From an uncultured Bacteroidales bacterium (lineage in GTDB: Bacteria; Bacteroidota; Bacteroidia; Bacteroidales; Paludibacteraceae): a DNA stretch of 64,000 nucleotides. Positions 8,116-18,700 of this stretch are shown here, one piece after another. The position numbers and the translations under genes were made by a program. How positions within the stretch are numbered: position 1 is the stretch's first letter; each line of letters starts with the position of its first letter. The notes beneath the pieces were generated by a model that worked only from the letters and a program-made list of their open reading frames with translations, had not been told where the DNA came from and made no database searches. Where the stretch lies: assembly GCA_934716995.1 (NCBI GenBank), contig CAKUYO010000002.1:143208-207207 (forward strand), given 5' to 3'.

Positions 8116-9513
8116 TTACAGATTTACGATTTGTCCTTGGAGATTGTATGTGTTACCCCGATAGAGGATATATATTTGTCCGTTGACAAGCACTTTTTGC
8201 GGGGTATCTGCTACTATATGTTCCTCGATATCGGTGGTAACCTCGTTGCGGAAAGCGATACGGGCTGAACGTACTTTTTGCTGGGTGGCAGTAAACAGGT
8301 GGAAATAGGCACGCAATGGGCGAATGGCTGCCGTCTCGGAAGGGAAGTACAACAAATTGTCCGCCCCGAGGAATATGACCGAGTTGTCATTGGCGGTAAG
8401 CGTAACGGCATTGGTCAGTCCGACAAACTCCACGATACCCGCAATCGTAACAGGGTGCTGCGCAGAGGAGAGAACAACTTGCGAAATAAGCGGGTTTACC
8501 ACCTGCTGCGAAGGCTGAATGAAATAGGGAGTGCCTGCTGTGATAGTCTGTACATCATCGAATACTAGGTTTAACTCGCCATTAGCATCCAGTCGTGCAT
8601 TTACCAAAGAGACGATGCGTGTCCCGATGCCAAAACAGGTCTGCACTTGCTCCGCTGTCATATCAAACGGCAGGCAAAGTGTGTTCCAATAGTCGGGTGA
8701 GAGCGAACGTGTAAGGGCGACATCTACCTGTTTGCCGGTATTGGCGGCAATGGTAGCGGTATTGTCGGCTTGGTCGGTAATCTGCACTTGCGGGAAGACT
8801 TGGTAAGGTTGGCTCATATTGCCGTCGAAGTCCACGGCATAGACAATGACCGATTGTGCGTCAGCCACAGAGAATGTATAGGTATCTTGGAACTGAATGG
8901 ACTTGCTGCTGCCGTTCTCAATGAACCAGAATACCTCCTCGCTCAGATTGGAGAACGTAACCGTGGCTTGGGTGTTGTCCTCGCTGTACGACAGAGCGGC
9001 TTCAAAAGTAGGTGCAACTTGGTCACCGGTCGGGGTATTGATGTAGCCACGTTTATAGTCAAACAAGTCGCTATAGAGACCATTGCTGCCCCACATCTTG
9101 GCGTAGGCATTGAGTTGGATAGCGGCATCGCCATAACCAAACAAACCATTGCTAAATGCAGAGTAGACTATCGTATTATCCGTGGAACGAACAGAGCGAT
9201 GTATTTCTTTATCCCGGTCGGTTGCGCCCTGGTTCCATATCAGCAACTGGTTGCGCCAATCTTCAGAGCCATCAAAATGATTATTGTGCGACACCTGCTT
9301 GAAACGAATATCATCTCCATAGGAAACCACATAAAGGTCTATATGGTCTTTGACCCCATTAGCGATATTCGGTTTATGTCCGTCAGGTTCGTACATAGGC
9401 AGATTTTTGACTACGTATGTACCAAAACCATGCGGGTCTTTGACAGGCTCGACAGTTTGCGCAACGGCAGGCAGTAAAGCGAACAGAAACAATGAACATA
9501 AAAGTTTTTTCAT
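8116..9513 (-). CDS. Secreted protein of unknown function with shared C-terminal tail
   Basis: 465 residues with a signal peptide (about 1-18). The N-terminal half (25-150) has many Asn/Asp/Trp and could bind glycan, but is not recognised. Residues about 155-235 look like a chitobiase-type beta domain (PTFEAALSYSEDN, IVYAVDFDGNMS). Residues about 260-420 carry a pattern I have seen in other Bacteroidales secreted proteins (WNTLCLPFDM, AGTPYFIQ, LRAYFHL). The end is the tail NGQIYILYRGNTYNLQG. It sits between the rhamnosidase-like gene and the 40-residue peptide. Probably surface-exposed; no catalytic assignment. Confidence 0.72.
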   Translation of the reverse strand: MKKLLCSLFLFALLPAVAQTVEPVKDPHGFGTYVVKNLPMYEPDGHKPNIANGVKDHIDLYVVSYGDDIRFKQVSHNNHFDGSEDWRNQLLIWNQGATDRDKEIHRSVRSTDNTIVYSAFSNGLFGYGDAAIQLNAYAKMWGSNGLYSDLFDYKRGYINTPTGDQVAPTFEAALSYSEDNTQATVTFSNLSEEVFWFIENGSSKSIQFQDTYTFSVADAQSVIVYAVDFDGNMSQPYQVFPQVQITDQADNTATIAANTGKQVDVALTRSLSPDYWNTLCLPFDMTAEQVQTCFGIGTRIVSLVNARLDANGELNLVFDDVQTITAGTPYFIQPSQQVVNPLISQVVLSSAQHPVTIAGIVEFVGLTNAVTLTANDNSVIFLGADNLLYFPSETAAIRPLRAYFHLFTATQQKVRSARIAFRNEVTTDIEEHIVADTPQKVLVNGQIYILYRGNTYNLQGQIVNL

Positions 9514-9548
9514 AATAGTAAGATGTTTAAGTGGTTGTTAAGCAATAA

Positions 9549-11117
9549 TTATTGGAAAATCTCCGGATAACGCTGAATAAAATAAACGGGCGTGCATGAC
9601 CAGGCATGGCAGTAACTGTTTACAGGGAAAAAGTTGTAGGGAGACAGATACTCATTGGCGGGGTCAAAAACCTCCCAGAACGTATCGGCACCTTTGGCGA
9701 CCATACCGCCCCAATAGTCAATCACGTGGCGGCGTGCCTCGAAATTCATTCCGCAAGCGATGAGAGCCTCTACATAGTAGTGGTTGGCATAGGGCGTACC
9801 GAGGCGGACAACATCGGAGCGTTGCTTCATCGCAGAGAGTGCGAGTTTTCCCTCTTTGGGTGATAACACACCGGAGAGGACAGCCCATATCTGGGTTATC
9901 TCGTTGTACTGCCCGCGGTCGGCGAGCATACGGGTAGAGGCATTGAGAAAATCGCGGCGTATTTGGCGTTTGGCTTGTGCGGCACGTGTGCGCCACGCTT
10001 TGGCTTGTGCCTTATCGCCAAGAGTCTCTGCGAGGTCGGCGGAACGGTGGAGTGCAAAGACCGTGAGGCATTCCATAGCAGCGGTTTTCTCTACGGCATC
10101 GCGCCAGTCAAAGAACAGCCAATGTCCGTCGTATTGCCCATAGATAGAGAGGGCATACTCCATCTGGCGCACGGCTACAGGATAGAGGTCGCGGGCGGTA
10201 GCGGTGTCGCCGCTTGCGCGGAGATAGTTGAGAAGGGTTACATTGTAGAGGAGTGCATAGTCCTCGGGGTGAGAACCGACCTGCGGGTGCGGTTCAGGAC
10301 GCTCGAAGACATTGCCGTGGAGCCGTCCGTCTTCAGCGGCTAACCCGGCAAGTAGATAAAGGCAACGGCGCGTGAGGGCGTGGTTGCGGAAAGAGTATGT
10401 ATTAGCCAGCGACTCAAGATAGACATCGCCTATCCATAGACGTTGGTCGCGTTTGGGTCCGTCTTCATAGACGGTTTGCATACATTCGCGCAGTGTCTCT
10501 ACAGCAACAGCCTGTATGCGGGCTATGGTATCCGACTGCGAAGATTTATTTTGCAGTGCGGGGGGGGTATTCGCCGACGAAACGGCAGCAAAAGACATAT
10601 CCGCAAAGCGGAAGTCGAAGTCGGGCGAAGAGGCTATGAGTTCGATTTTGACATAGCGGCAGGCTACACGACGGGTGAGACGGATGTCCTGCTCGATGTC
10701 CATCAGGGTGATGACTTCGTCTTGCAGCCATGCACGGGAGAGTGTGCCTGTATAGGGGTCAAAAGGCGTGCATAGTTCGGACGGTACTTCGGCAAAGGTG
10801 AAGCGGATACGGACAGGTCCGTCCTGACAACGGAAAGTAGTACGCAGGCGGAATTGGTAGTAGCCCGTAAGATGGCGACCGAAATCGACAATGACCGACG
10901 GGTTTTGCTTCATAGATACTTGGAAATAATTGTCCAAGCCGTCCACAGGTTCCATGCGCCATCCCTGAAAAGCGGCGGGGTCTTGTACGGGGACAACCAG
11001 CGTAATGGGTTGCACAACAGTCTCTTGCAACTCGGGTTTGGCTTCCTCCGCTATGCGCAACCACTCCGATTGCTGCGGATAGAAGAACGACAAGAGTATG
11101 AACAAAAATGTTTTCAT
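9549..11117 (-). CDS. Alpha-L-rhamnosidase-like glycosidase (GH78-type six-hairpin barrel)
   Basis: 522 residues with a signal peptide (about 1-16). An N-terminal beta domain (about 40-190) precedes an (alpha/alpha)6 barrel. The motif DGPKRDQRLWIGD near residue 220 corresponds to the acidic patch of GH78 alpha-L-rhamnosidases, and GADTFWEVFDP near 480 to the second catalytic region. It would release terminal rhamnose in the periplasm or at the surface, feeding the rhamnose genes of the same operon. It is shorter than many GH78 enzymes (700-900 residues), lacking extra beta domains. Rhamnose specificity is inferred from motif plus context; other six-hairpin glycosidases are possible. Confidence 0.8.
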   Translation of the reverse strand: MKTFLFILLSFFYPQQSEWLRIAEEAKPELQETVVQPITLVVPVQDPAAFQGWRMEPVDGLDNYFQVSMKQNPSVIVDFGRHLTGYYQFRLRTTFRCQDGPVRIRFTFAEVPSELCTPFDPYTGTLSRAWLQDEVITLMDIEQDIRLTRRVACRYVKIELIASSPDFDFRFADMSFAAVSSANTPPALQNKSSQSDTIARIQAVAVETLRECMQTVYEDGPKRDQRLWIGDVYLESLANTYSFRNHALTRRCLYLLAGLAAEDGRLHGNVFERPEPHPQVGSHPEDYALLYNVTLLNYLRASGDTATARDLYPVAVRQMEYALSIYGQYDGHWLFFDWRDAVEKTAAMECLTVFALHRSADLAETLGDKAQAKAWRTRAAQAKRQIRRDFLNASTRMLADRGQYNEITQIWAVLSGVLSPKEGKLALSAMKQRSDVVRLGTPYANHYYVEALIACGMNFEARRHVIDYWGGMVAKGADTFWEVFDPANEYLSPYNFFPVNSYCHAWSCTPVYFIQRYPEIFQ

Positions 11118-11146
11118 ATTGCAGGGAGTATCTGATTATCTGTTTT

Positions 11147-13009
11147 TTAGTAGGTTAGTCCATAGCCAAGCGGATAGAGAGTGCGTGCGGGTTGTGCATA
11201 GCCCTCACGGTAGCATACCTTGTTGGGGTCGCCGTCCGACGAGGGGAAGTTGGCAGCAGAAGGCACGTCGGTATATTCGATATAGAACGGCATAGGCAGT
11301 TTGCCCTGCGGGGCAACGACTCCTGTCAGCACATCGAGCATAGAGTGTCCCGCTTCCTGACCGGGGAGCCATGTAAGCAGGATAGCATCTGGGAGACCGC
11401 GGACATCGGTGAGATGGATAGAACTGCCGATATTGAGCAGCACCACCACCTGTTTGCCCTCACGATGAAAAGCAGAGCAGACATCACGCAACAAAGTCTG
11501 TTCCAAATCGGTGAGGTAGTAGTCGCCTTTGGTCAGCGTTCTGTCCGCTCCTTCACCCGCCATACGCTGGAGCGTGAGCAAGCAGATGTCGTTCTGCTTG
11601 GCAAGACGGTTGATTTCTTTTATAGACAGGGCTTTCTCGGGAACGACAGGGATAGTCCAGAAGTTCTCGGGTGCTTGTGCCGCCAGAGATTCGGCGACAT
11701 AGCGGCGATATGCAGCGGTTGAGGGTTCGTCAAGGGTATAGCCTGCTTCGGAAAGCGCATCGTAGAGCGACACTTTGTATGCGCGTGTTACGTTGCCGCT
11801 GCCGCTGCCGCCCACATTGACATTGTAACTGCCCACGCCGAGGAGGGCGATACGCTGCGTGGTGTCGGTTGCCATAGGCAGGACGCCGTTGTTCTCAAGC
11901 AAGACCATTCCTTTGGATGCCACTTTGCGTACCAAGGCAGCATGTGCGCTGAGGTCAGGGCGATTGGTAGCATTGATACCGCGGAACGCCAATGTACGGC
12001 GAATGACAGGCAGGACGTGCAGCAGGTTGGTATCCAATACGGCTTCATCGAGCGTGCCATTGGCAACGGCTTCGGTAAGAATCTGTATCTGGTCGGGAGT
12101 ACCGGGCATCAACATATCACAGCCTGCCTGCTGCATACGGACAGGGTCTTCCTCCGCCCACCAGTCGGTCATCACAAAGCCATCGAAATGCCATTCATGG
12201 CGGAGGATGTCGGTAAGGAGATAGCGGTTTTCGCTTGCATAGACGCCATTGATTTTGTTGTAGGAGGACATCACCGTCCACGGTTTGGCTTCGCGTATCA
12301 CTTTCTCAAAGGCACGCAGGTACAAACCGCGCATAAGCGAGTCGGGCAGTTGTACATCAATGCCGTTGCGGTAGGTCTCCTGGTTGTTGACAGCAAAGTG
12401 CTTGAGGCATGTACCAACGCCTTGGCTCTGCACGCCGCGTATATATGCCGCTGCCACTTCCGCCGTCAGGTCGGGGTCGGACGAGAAATACTCATAGTTG
12501 CGTCCGCATAGCGGATTGCGCATCAGGTTGATACCCGGGGCGAGGAGAATATCCACTCCATAGGACACCATTTCCTCTCCGATGGCTTTGCCTACCTCAT
12601 AGATAAGTGCCGTGTCGCGCGTGGAAGCGAGGAGGGTGGTGGAAGGGAACGCCGTAGCGAAACTGTCGATACGGATACCCACGGGACCATCGGCGAAGAC
12701 CACTGCGGGGATGCCGAGACGGGGGATGGCATAACTCTGCCCCGCCGAGCCGCTGACACGCCCTTTCATCTTGGCGGAATTGGGCATATTCTCGTAGTAG
12801 CCGTCGGGAATCCACGGGCGATGAATGGTGTTGGGTGCGGGAACGGGTGGCATAGGCCAATCGGTGCAGGTGCCCACGAGGAGACGGATTTTCTCATCGG
12901 TGGTCATAGCAGCAATGACTTTCTCGTCCGAATCTCGTCCGAGTTGCGGAGTGCGATTGCAGGCGGAAAGGAGCAGGGCTGCGGAAAGCAGGAAAAGTAT
13001 TTGTTTCAT
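11147..13009 (-). CDS. GH3 beta-glucosidase-like lipoprotein lacking the Fn3-like domain
   Basis: 620 residues. A lipobox ending in Cys17 (LLLSAC) predicts a lipoprotein. The GH3 barrel shows VFADGPVGIR, CLKHFAVNNQE and the nucleophile D282 in GFVMTDWW. The second alpha/beta domain follows, with GSGSGNVT near 405 and GEGADRTLT near 490. The protein stops directly after YPLGYGLTY, the junction where many GH3 beta-glucosidases continue into a fibronectin-III-like domain. The stop TAA is clean and the next gene starts 29 bases on, so no frameshift is suggested. Probably removes terminal beta-glucose or a related sugar from imported oligosaccharides. Confidence 0.88.
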   Translation of the reverse strand: MKQILFLLSAALLLSACNRTPQLGRDSDEKVIAAMTTDEKIRLLVGTCTDWPMPPVPAPNTIHRPWIPDGYYENMPNSAKMKGRVSGSAGQSYAIPRLGIPAVVFADGPVGIRIDSFATAFPSTTLLASTRDTALIYEVGKAIGEEMVSYGVDILLAPGINLMRNPLCGRNYEYFSSDPDLTAEVAAAYIRGVQSQGVGTCLKHFAVNNQETYRNGIDVQLPDSLMRGLYLRAFEKVIREAKPWTVMSSYNKINGVYASENRYLLTDILRHEWHFDGFVMTDWWAEEDPVRMQQAGCDMLMPGTPDQIQILTEAVANGTLDEAVLDTNLLHVLPVIRRTLAFRGINATNRPDLSAHAALVRKVASKGMVLLENNGVLPMATDTTQRIALLGVGSYNVNVGGSGSGNVTRAYKVSLYDALSEAGYTLDEPSTAAYRRYVAESLAAQAPENFWTIPVVPEKALSIKEINRLAKQNDICLLTLQRMAGEGADRTLTKGDYYLTDLEQTLLRDVCSAFHREGKQVVVLLNIGSSIHLTDVRGLPDAILLTWLPGQEAGHSMLDVLTGVVAPQGKLPMPFYIEYTDVPSAANFPSSDGDPNKVCYREGYAQPARTLYPLGYGLTY

Positions 13010-13057
13010 TATCTGTGAGGTTATTATATGCCACTACTCAAATTGGTGTCACAATAA

Positions 13058-13157
13058 ACCGTGTATCTACCGTATATCTACCGTATATCTACCGTATATC
13101 TACCGTGTATCTACCGTAGTCGCCGGCGTAGTATCAGCGGGAGAATAGCGGGAGAAT
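13058..13157. repeat. 11-bp-unit tandem repeat array inside the operon
   Basis: Five 11-mers (accgtgtatct, accgtatatct three times, accgtgtatct) at 13058-13112, a partial unit, about 17 unmatched bases, then agcgggagaat twice at 13136-13157. It fills the 124-base gap between the surface lipoprotein gene and the GH3 gene. Confidence 0.85.
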
Positions 13158-13186
13158 CAGTAATGGCCGGAAACTTGTACATATAA

Positions 13187-14062
13187 TTATTTCTGAGATG
13201 TTTTAGGGGTGAACTTATAGACCCATGCCTGGTTGGAACCGGATTTGTAGATTTTGGCAATCATTACGGTGTCGTTGAGCGTGAGGATAGTATAGTCGTG
13301 TTGTCCCTCGCACTCGGACGGAATGGGCGGGAAGAACGCATCGCCCGTGAGGGAGATATGCATACGTCCGTCTGCGCTCTCTGAAGCAGGGGTGAGTTCC
13401 CAGTTGGCGGTGTAGTCGTCGATAGGAAATGCTTCGCTGTCTTTGCCGGAGTCGCCGTTGGTTTTGTGGCGGTAGGTCTTGTCGGCATTGAGGACGAAAG
13501 TCAGTTCGTCGTCATAAACTCCGTTGTGGCTGCCACGCTCGGCAGCCCACCAATAGTCGGATAGGTATTCGATACTCCACGTATTGATGTCAATCAAGCC
13601 ATAATAGCCTGTTTCGTTGGCAAGCATCCATGTCTTGCCGTCGGGGTAGTCGCACCCACCGGTGAGGTACTTGTAGTTGAGATTGGTGCATACGGACGGG
13701 TCGTTTTCAAGGACAGAGAAATGCACGTTGACGGATGGTGTGATGCCGAAATGGTTGTAGGCAAAGGCTTGGACGGTATAGTCGCCTGCGAACTCGTAGT
13801 AGCGGTCGAGCCGCGATTGGGGATAGCGTCTGCCACCGATGAACCAAACCCCGACATAACCGTCGGTTTCGTCCATAATAAAATGGACAAGGTTGGGGTT
13901 CTCGGCATCAATTTCCACCCGCGGGTGCAGGTTCGCCACCACCGAGGAGTCTGTATTGGGGATTATGGTTTCCAAGTCATCCATATAGTTCTTGGGTTTG
14001 CATGCCACAAAAGCAAACAATATACTGAAGATGATGAGTGCCGGATGAAAAACAGTTTTCAT
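13187..14062 (-). CDS. SusE/F-position surface lipoprotein
   Basis: 291 residues from ATG 14062; a longer frame from 14071 exists, but the hydrophobic leader starts here. The lipobox FVAC (Cys about 22) predicts a lipoprotein. Residues 40-120 resemble an Ig-like PKD fold (GDYTVQAFAYNHFG). Residues 150-285 look like a lipocalin-type beta domain (NGVYDDELTFVL, MHISLTGDAFF, YTILTLNDTVMIAKI). It follows SusD by 25 bases, the place of SusE/SusF glycan-binding lipoproteins, so a surface glycan-binding role is inferred from position and architecture rather than from a recognised family. Confidence 0.7.
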   Translation of the reverse strand: MKTVFHPALIIFSILFAFVACKPKNYMDDLETIIPNTDSSVVANLHPRVEIDAENPNLVHFIMDETDGYVGVWFIGGRRYPQSRLDRYYEFAGDYTVQAFAYNHFGITPSVNVHFSVLENDPSVCTNLNYKYLTGGCDYPDGKTWMLANETGYYGLIDINTWSIEYLSDYWWAAERGSHNGVYDDELTFVLNADKTYRHKTNGDSGKDSEAFPIDDYTANWELTPASESADGRMHISLTGDAFFPPIPSECEGQHDYTILTLNDTVMIAKIYKSGSNQAWVYKFTPKTSQK

Positions 14063-14087
14063 AATGGACAATTTTACAATTAGACGA

Positions 14088-15737
14088 TTAGTAGCCCGGG
14101 TTTTGCTGCAACTGATAAGAGCCTTCGGTGCGGTCGATTTCGAGCGTGGGGATAGGCAGATACTTCCAGTTGTCGTTCCATTGGCGGGTGTAATTGCCGA
14201 CCTCGTCGGTTCCGCTCAGGATAGCATCGATGTTGCAATCGACATCGGTGGCATGGCTCCAGCGCACCAAATCCCAGAAGCGCATCCCCTCGCAGAGGAA
14301 CTCGAGGCGACGCTCTTGCATGATGTTCGCCATAGTAGCCTCTTTGTAGTGCGGATTGGACGTGTCGTATTTCTCACCCGTCAGCGCAAATGCGCGTGCA
14401 CGCACCTGGTCGAGATAGGTCTGCGCCATAGAGGCTTTGCCGGTACGGATACACAATTCGGCCAGGTTGAGCAGCACCTCGGAGTAGCGGAAGACGCGGA
14501 TATTGTTGTTGAAGTTGAGTTCCGGGTCGTAAGAGCAGTTGTTGTAGCCCTTGCGAGCGGTATATTTCTTGTTGTAGTAGCCGGTATGGCTGGCACGTTC
14601 CGCCCACGAGATAGTGATACCGAGCGAGTCTTGCAGCATCTTTTTGCGTGCTTCGATGTTGATGATAGAAGCGTCTCGGCGTTGGTCCTGCTCCTCGTAC
14701 ATATCGTAAGCGGCTTTGCGCACGGGTCCGAAGCCCCAGCCGTCGGCAAACTCGGGGTCGCCGTCCAAACCGTTGATACCGATAAACTTCGGATAGATGG
14801 TGCCTTCGCCACCCTGCGGCCACGACCACGAACCGTTCTCGGAGCGGTGGTTGATTTCCCATATACTCTCAGTGGTGCTTTGCTCGCCGGGGACGGTGAT
14901 AAACTCGCGGCTGTCCACCCAGATACTGTCGAACTGCGGGGTCAACGTATAGCCCGCCATCGTGAGACGGCGCATATCCTGCAGACACTCGTTGAAAAGC
15001 GGCATATCGTTCTGATAGAGGATACAACGCGCCTTGAGCATAATGGCAGCATTGTAGGTTGCACGCCCCAACTCGCTGCCTTGCACGGTATTTGGCAGGC
15101 GGTGGTTGCCCATTTGGTTGTCGCCGGTGGCATACGCGAGGTCGGACATAATATGTGTATAGACCGAGTCGGCGGTCATCTGCGCCACCATATAAGGCGA
15201 CTTGAGGACATGGTCGTAATAGGGGATATTGCCCCAGAATTTCCACAGCCAATGGTAGTACCAAGCACGGAGGAAATGGGCTTCGGCATTGTAGCGTTCT
15301 GCTACGGTCGGGTCAATATCCTCCACGCCGGGCAGATAGTCAATGACCGTATTGCAACGCTCTACCCCCGTGTACATCACTTCCCAAAAACTGCGCGGAG
15401 CATCTACGGGCAGCATCTGATACCGCTGCATTTGATGGAAAAAGTTGTCCGAACCTTTGTCCCCACCGACATAGATGTCATCCGCCCGCAAATCGGACAG
15501 GAACTGGAACTGGTTGTAGCCGCCATAGTAGTCCGTCCACTGAAGCGGGTCGTATGCCCCCACAAGGGTCTTATAGATTTGCGCCTCCGTTTTGTAGTAG
15601 TCCTCAAGGGCATCAGCAGAAGTAGAACCGATATTGAGGAAATCGTTGCCGCAAGCGGTCAGCAGAACAATGCACAATGCATAATGCGCAATGCACAATG
15701 ATTGGCGGAACGAAGAAAGGATATATTGCGTTTTCAT
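14088..15737 (-). CDS. susD: SusD/RagB-family outer-membrane glycan-binding lipoprotein
   Basis: 549 residues from ATG 15737, the start giving a sensible leader. Lipobox LLTAC and N-terminal TPR-like helices are present. Typical SusD features are FLNIGSTSADALEDYYKTEAQ, AEAHFLRAWYYHWLWKFWG near 180, and the C-terminal ERRLEFLCEGMRFWDLVRW and YLPIPTLEID. It caps the SusC transporter encoded 23 bases upstream. Odd point: the signal-peptide segment SLCIAHYALCIVLL is encoded by a 35-bp heptamer array (15668-15702) of the kind otherwise found between genes. Confidence 0.93.
   Translation of the reverse strand: MKTQYILSSFRQSLCIAHYALCIVLLTACGNDFLNIGSTSADALEDYYKTEAQIYKTLVGAYDPLQWTDYYGGYNQFQFLSDLRADDIYVGGDKGSDNFFHQMQRYQMLPVDAPRSFWEVMYTGVERCNTVIDYLPGVEDIDPTVAERYNAEAHFLRAWYYHWLWKFWGNIPYYDHVLKSPYMVAQMTADSVYTHIMSDLAYATGDNQMGNHRLPNTVQGSELGRATYNAAIMLKARCILYQNDMPLFNECLQDMRRLTMAGYTLTPQFDSIWVDSREFITVPGEQSTTESIWEINHRSENGSWSWPQGGEGTIYPKFIGINGLDGDPEFADGWGFGPVRKAAYDMYEEQDQRRDASIINIEARKKMLQDSLGITISWAERASHTGYYNKKYTARKGYNNCSYDPELNFNNNIRVFRYSEVLLNLAELCIRTGKASMAQTYLDQVRARAFALTGEKYDTSNPHYKEATMANIMQERRLEFLCEGMRFWDLVRWSHATDVDCNIDAILSGTDEVGNYTRQWNDNWKYLPIPTLEIDRTEGSYQLQQNPGY
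15668..15702. repeat. Heptamer array inside the susD signal peptide
   Basis: Five in-phase 7-mers: caatgca, caatgca, taatgcg, caatgca, caatgat. Read on the minus strand they encode the hydrophobic core of the SusD leader. Confidence 0.85.
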
Positions 15738-15760
15738 AAATGTAACGATTTTGCGATTGA

Positions 15761-18700
15761 TCAAAGCGTGATATTCAAGCCGAAAGAAAGAGTGCGGCTT
15801 TGCGGATAGCAGCCTGCATCGATACCGATACTGGTGCCGCCCGAACCGATTTCGGGGTCAAAACCGTCATAGCCCGTAAAGGTCAACAGGTTCTCAGCCG
15901 AGAAATAGAGACGCAGACGCTGCAAACGGATTTTCTGCATCCATTGTTTCGGGAACGAGTAGCCGAGTTGCAGTGTTTTCAGGCGCAAGTAGGCTCCGTT
16001 CTTGATATAGAGGTCGCTCGAGCGCCAGTTGTCGTTGGGGTCCTGCTCGGTCATACGCGGGATGGTATTGGAGGTGTGCGGTCCCGTCCAGCGGTCGATA
16101 ATCCATGCCGGTTGGTTGGAGAGTGCCAGGTCGGGGCGGCGTGTGGCATCAAAAATATCGTTGCCCGCCACGCCTTGAAAAAACAGCGAGAGGTCTATCC
16201 CCTGCCAATCCATAGCAATAGTGAACGAATAGGTGATGTCGGGCATACCCTTGCCTATCTTGGTACGGTCGTGGTCGTCTATTTTGCCATCGCCGTTCAC
16301 ATCCACAAAGCGGACATCGCCGGGTTGGGCATTGGGTTGCAGCAGTTCGCCGTTGCTATTGACATACGAGTTCACTTCGTCCTGCGTTTGGAACAGCCCG
16401 TCCGTTTTATAACCATAGAAGAACGGATAGACTTCGCCATTCTCCGCACGACTGACCACGCCTACTCCCTGTACGTTATCAAGGTTGGAAGAACCCGTCT
16501 CGTTGCCATAGTCAATCAGGCGGTTGTAGAGATACGAGATATTCCCCGACAGTGCCATATTGACCGGTCCGGCTTTGAACTTATAGGACAAGTCTGCCTC
16601 CACACCCTGGTTGAGCATCTTGCCGCCGTTTGTCCATGGCGCATCAATACCCACATACGCAGGCAACAAAGCGGGCATAAGCATATCCTGCGTAACCTTG
16701 TAGAAATAGTCCAAGTTGAGCGTAAGGGCATTGTTCATAAACCCGAGTTCGAGACCGATGTCGGTTTGGCGCGAAGTCTCCCATTGCAGGTCGGCATTGG
16801 CAAGGCGTCCCTGACGCACACCGGTAACAATCTGCTCCGAGTCGCCCTTGCCGAAAGTATAGTTACTGCCGCTGACGATGAGCGAAGTATAAGCAAAATC
16901 AGAGATACGGTCATTACCGTTCATACCCCATGACCCGCGCAGTTTGAATGCCGACCACCACGACGGGGCTTGGCTCCAAAAATCTTCACGGGCAATGTTC
17001 CAACCCAGCGAGAACGAGGGGAACAGTCCCCAACGCTTGTTGCTGCCGAACTTGTCCGAACCGTCGCAACGGAGTGAGAACTGGGCTATATAACGCTCGC
17101 GATAGTTGTAGTTGAGACGTGCAAAATACGATGCCCCCGCCGAATACGAGCGTCCGCCGCTTGTCGATTGCTCGGCACGTGTCCCCTGCGTATAGTCGAT
17201 AGTGGCTTTATAGGGATCATACGACGGGAGGTCGTAGGCGGTGCCGCTGACATACGAATAGGAAGTCTTGGTGGCACTTTGCCCAAGCAGGACACCCAAC
17301 TCGTGCGCATCGGCAAACGTGTGGTTGTAACTGAGCGTATTCTCCACCTGCCACGTGTAAGTGCGGCTTTGGCTGCTGCTCACACTCGAGGTCGTACTGC
17401 TGCCCGCACCGCCCGAACTGAGATAATACGGGTAGGAATAACCGTCGTAGCGTCCGAAATTGAAATCGGCATTGAAAGCGGTCTTCCATACCAACCCGTC
17501 ATAGAGTTGCAGTTCGCCCGTCAGATTGGCAGTGAAGCGGTCGGAGTAGTTCCAACCGGCCGGTAACTCCAGATTGGCAATCGGGTTGATGACCTCGCTC
17601 ATCGTAATATCGGGCACAGAATAGACACGTCCGTTTTTGTCGGTAATAGCCGTAGGATATTTTGCCAGTACCGCATCGGGGTCGGTGGCAAAGACCGGTT
17701 GGGTCGGGTCAATCAGCAATGCCGAACCGAGAGGCGAATAGAACGCCGAGTTCTCGGCAATACCCGTCGATTTGACATTCGAATAGTTGATATTGCTGGT
17801 GAATGTCAGACGGTTGAGCCAACTGCGCTCTTGTGTATCAATCACTTTATACACATTGTTGTTGCGCACCGAATAGCGGGTGTAGTTGGAACGGTTGAAA
17901 TTGCCGCCCACGATACCGTCCTGGTCGAAATAGCCGAAAGAGAGAAAATACGACACCTTGTCCGAACCGCCGTTGAGGTTCACCTGATGGCTCTGCACCA
18001 TAGCATTGTAGTTGAAAAGCGCATCCTGCCAGTTCGTACCGGGGTCGGAGGTGATAGTGGAAAAATAAGGAGCATTACCATCGTTGATACGCGCCTCGTT
18101 GAGAATGGTCTGATACCACGGACCATTCAGCACCGCTTTCTGTTTCCACGGGTTCTGGAATCCGATATTCATATCATACGAAATAGATGCACGCTGGTTG
18201 AAAGAGCCGTTCTTGGTAGTAACCAGAATAACGCCGTTTGCGCCCTTGGTACCATAGATAGCCGCCGATGCCGCATCTTTCAGCACCTCGATTGACTCAA
18301 TATCCGTAGGGTTCAGATAATCGATATTCCCCACTGGCATACCGTCCACCACATAAAGCGGCGAAGCATCATTGATTGTACCCACGCCGCGGATATTCAC
18401 CTTCGCAGCCGCTCCCGGTTGACCGGAAGAGGAAGTAATGGTTACGCCCGAGGCTTTTCCCTTGAGCATATTGTCCACACGCGTAGGGATGACATTCTCG
18501 AGGTCTTCGGCACTCACCTTGCTGATTGCCGCCGTAACCACCGACTTTTTCTGTACGCCATAGCCCACTACCACTACTTCTTCGAGGGCTTTGGTATCCT
18601 CTTGCAGGACGATTTTGCCGCTATGCTGCAATGCCTTGGCGGAGATACGCTTTGTGGCATAGCCGAGATAGGAGATCTCCAACTCGGCATTGTCTGCCGC

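Noticed and set aside
11147..13009. GH3 gene as a truncated pseudogene
   Set aside because: All catalytic motifs and both core domains are intact and it ends at a natural domain boundary.
14064..15701. Open frame of about 545 codons opposite susD
   Set aside because: SusD motifs on the minus strand are complete and the antisense frame has no start context, leader or family resemblance.
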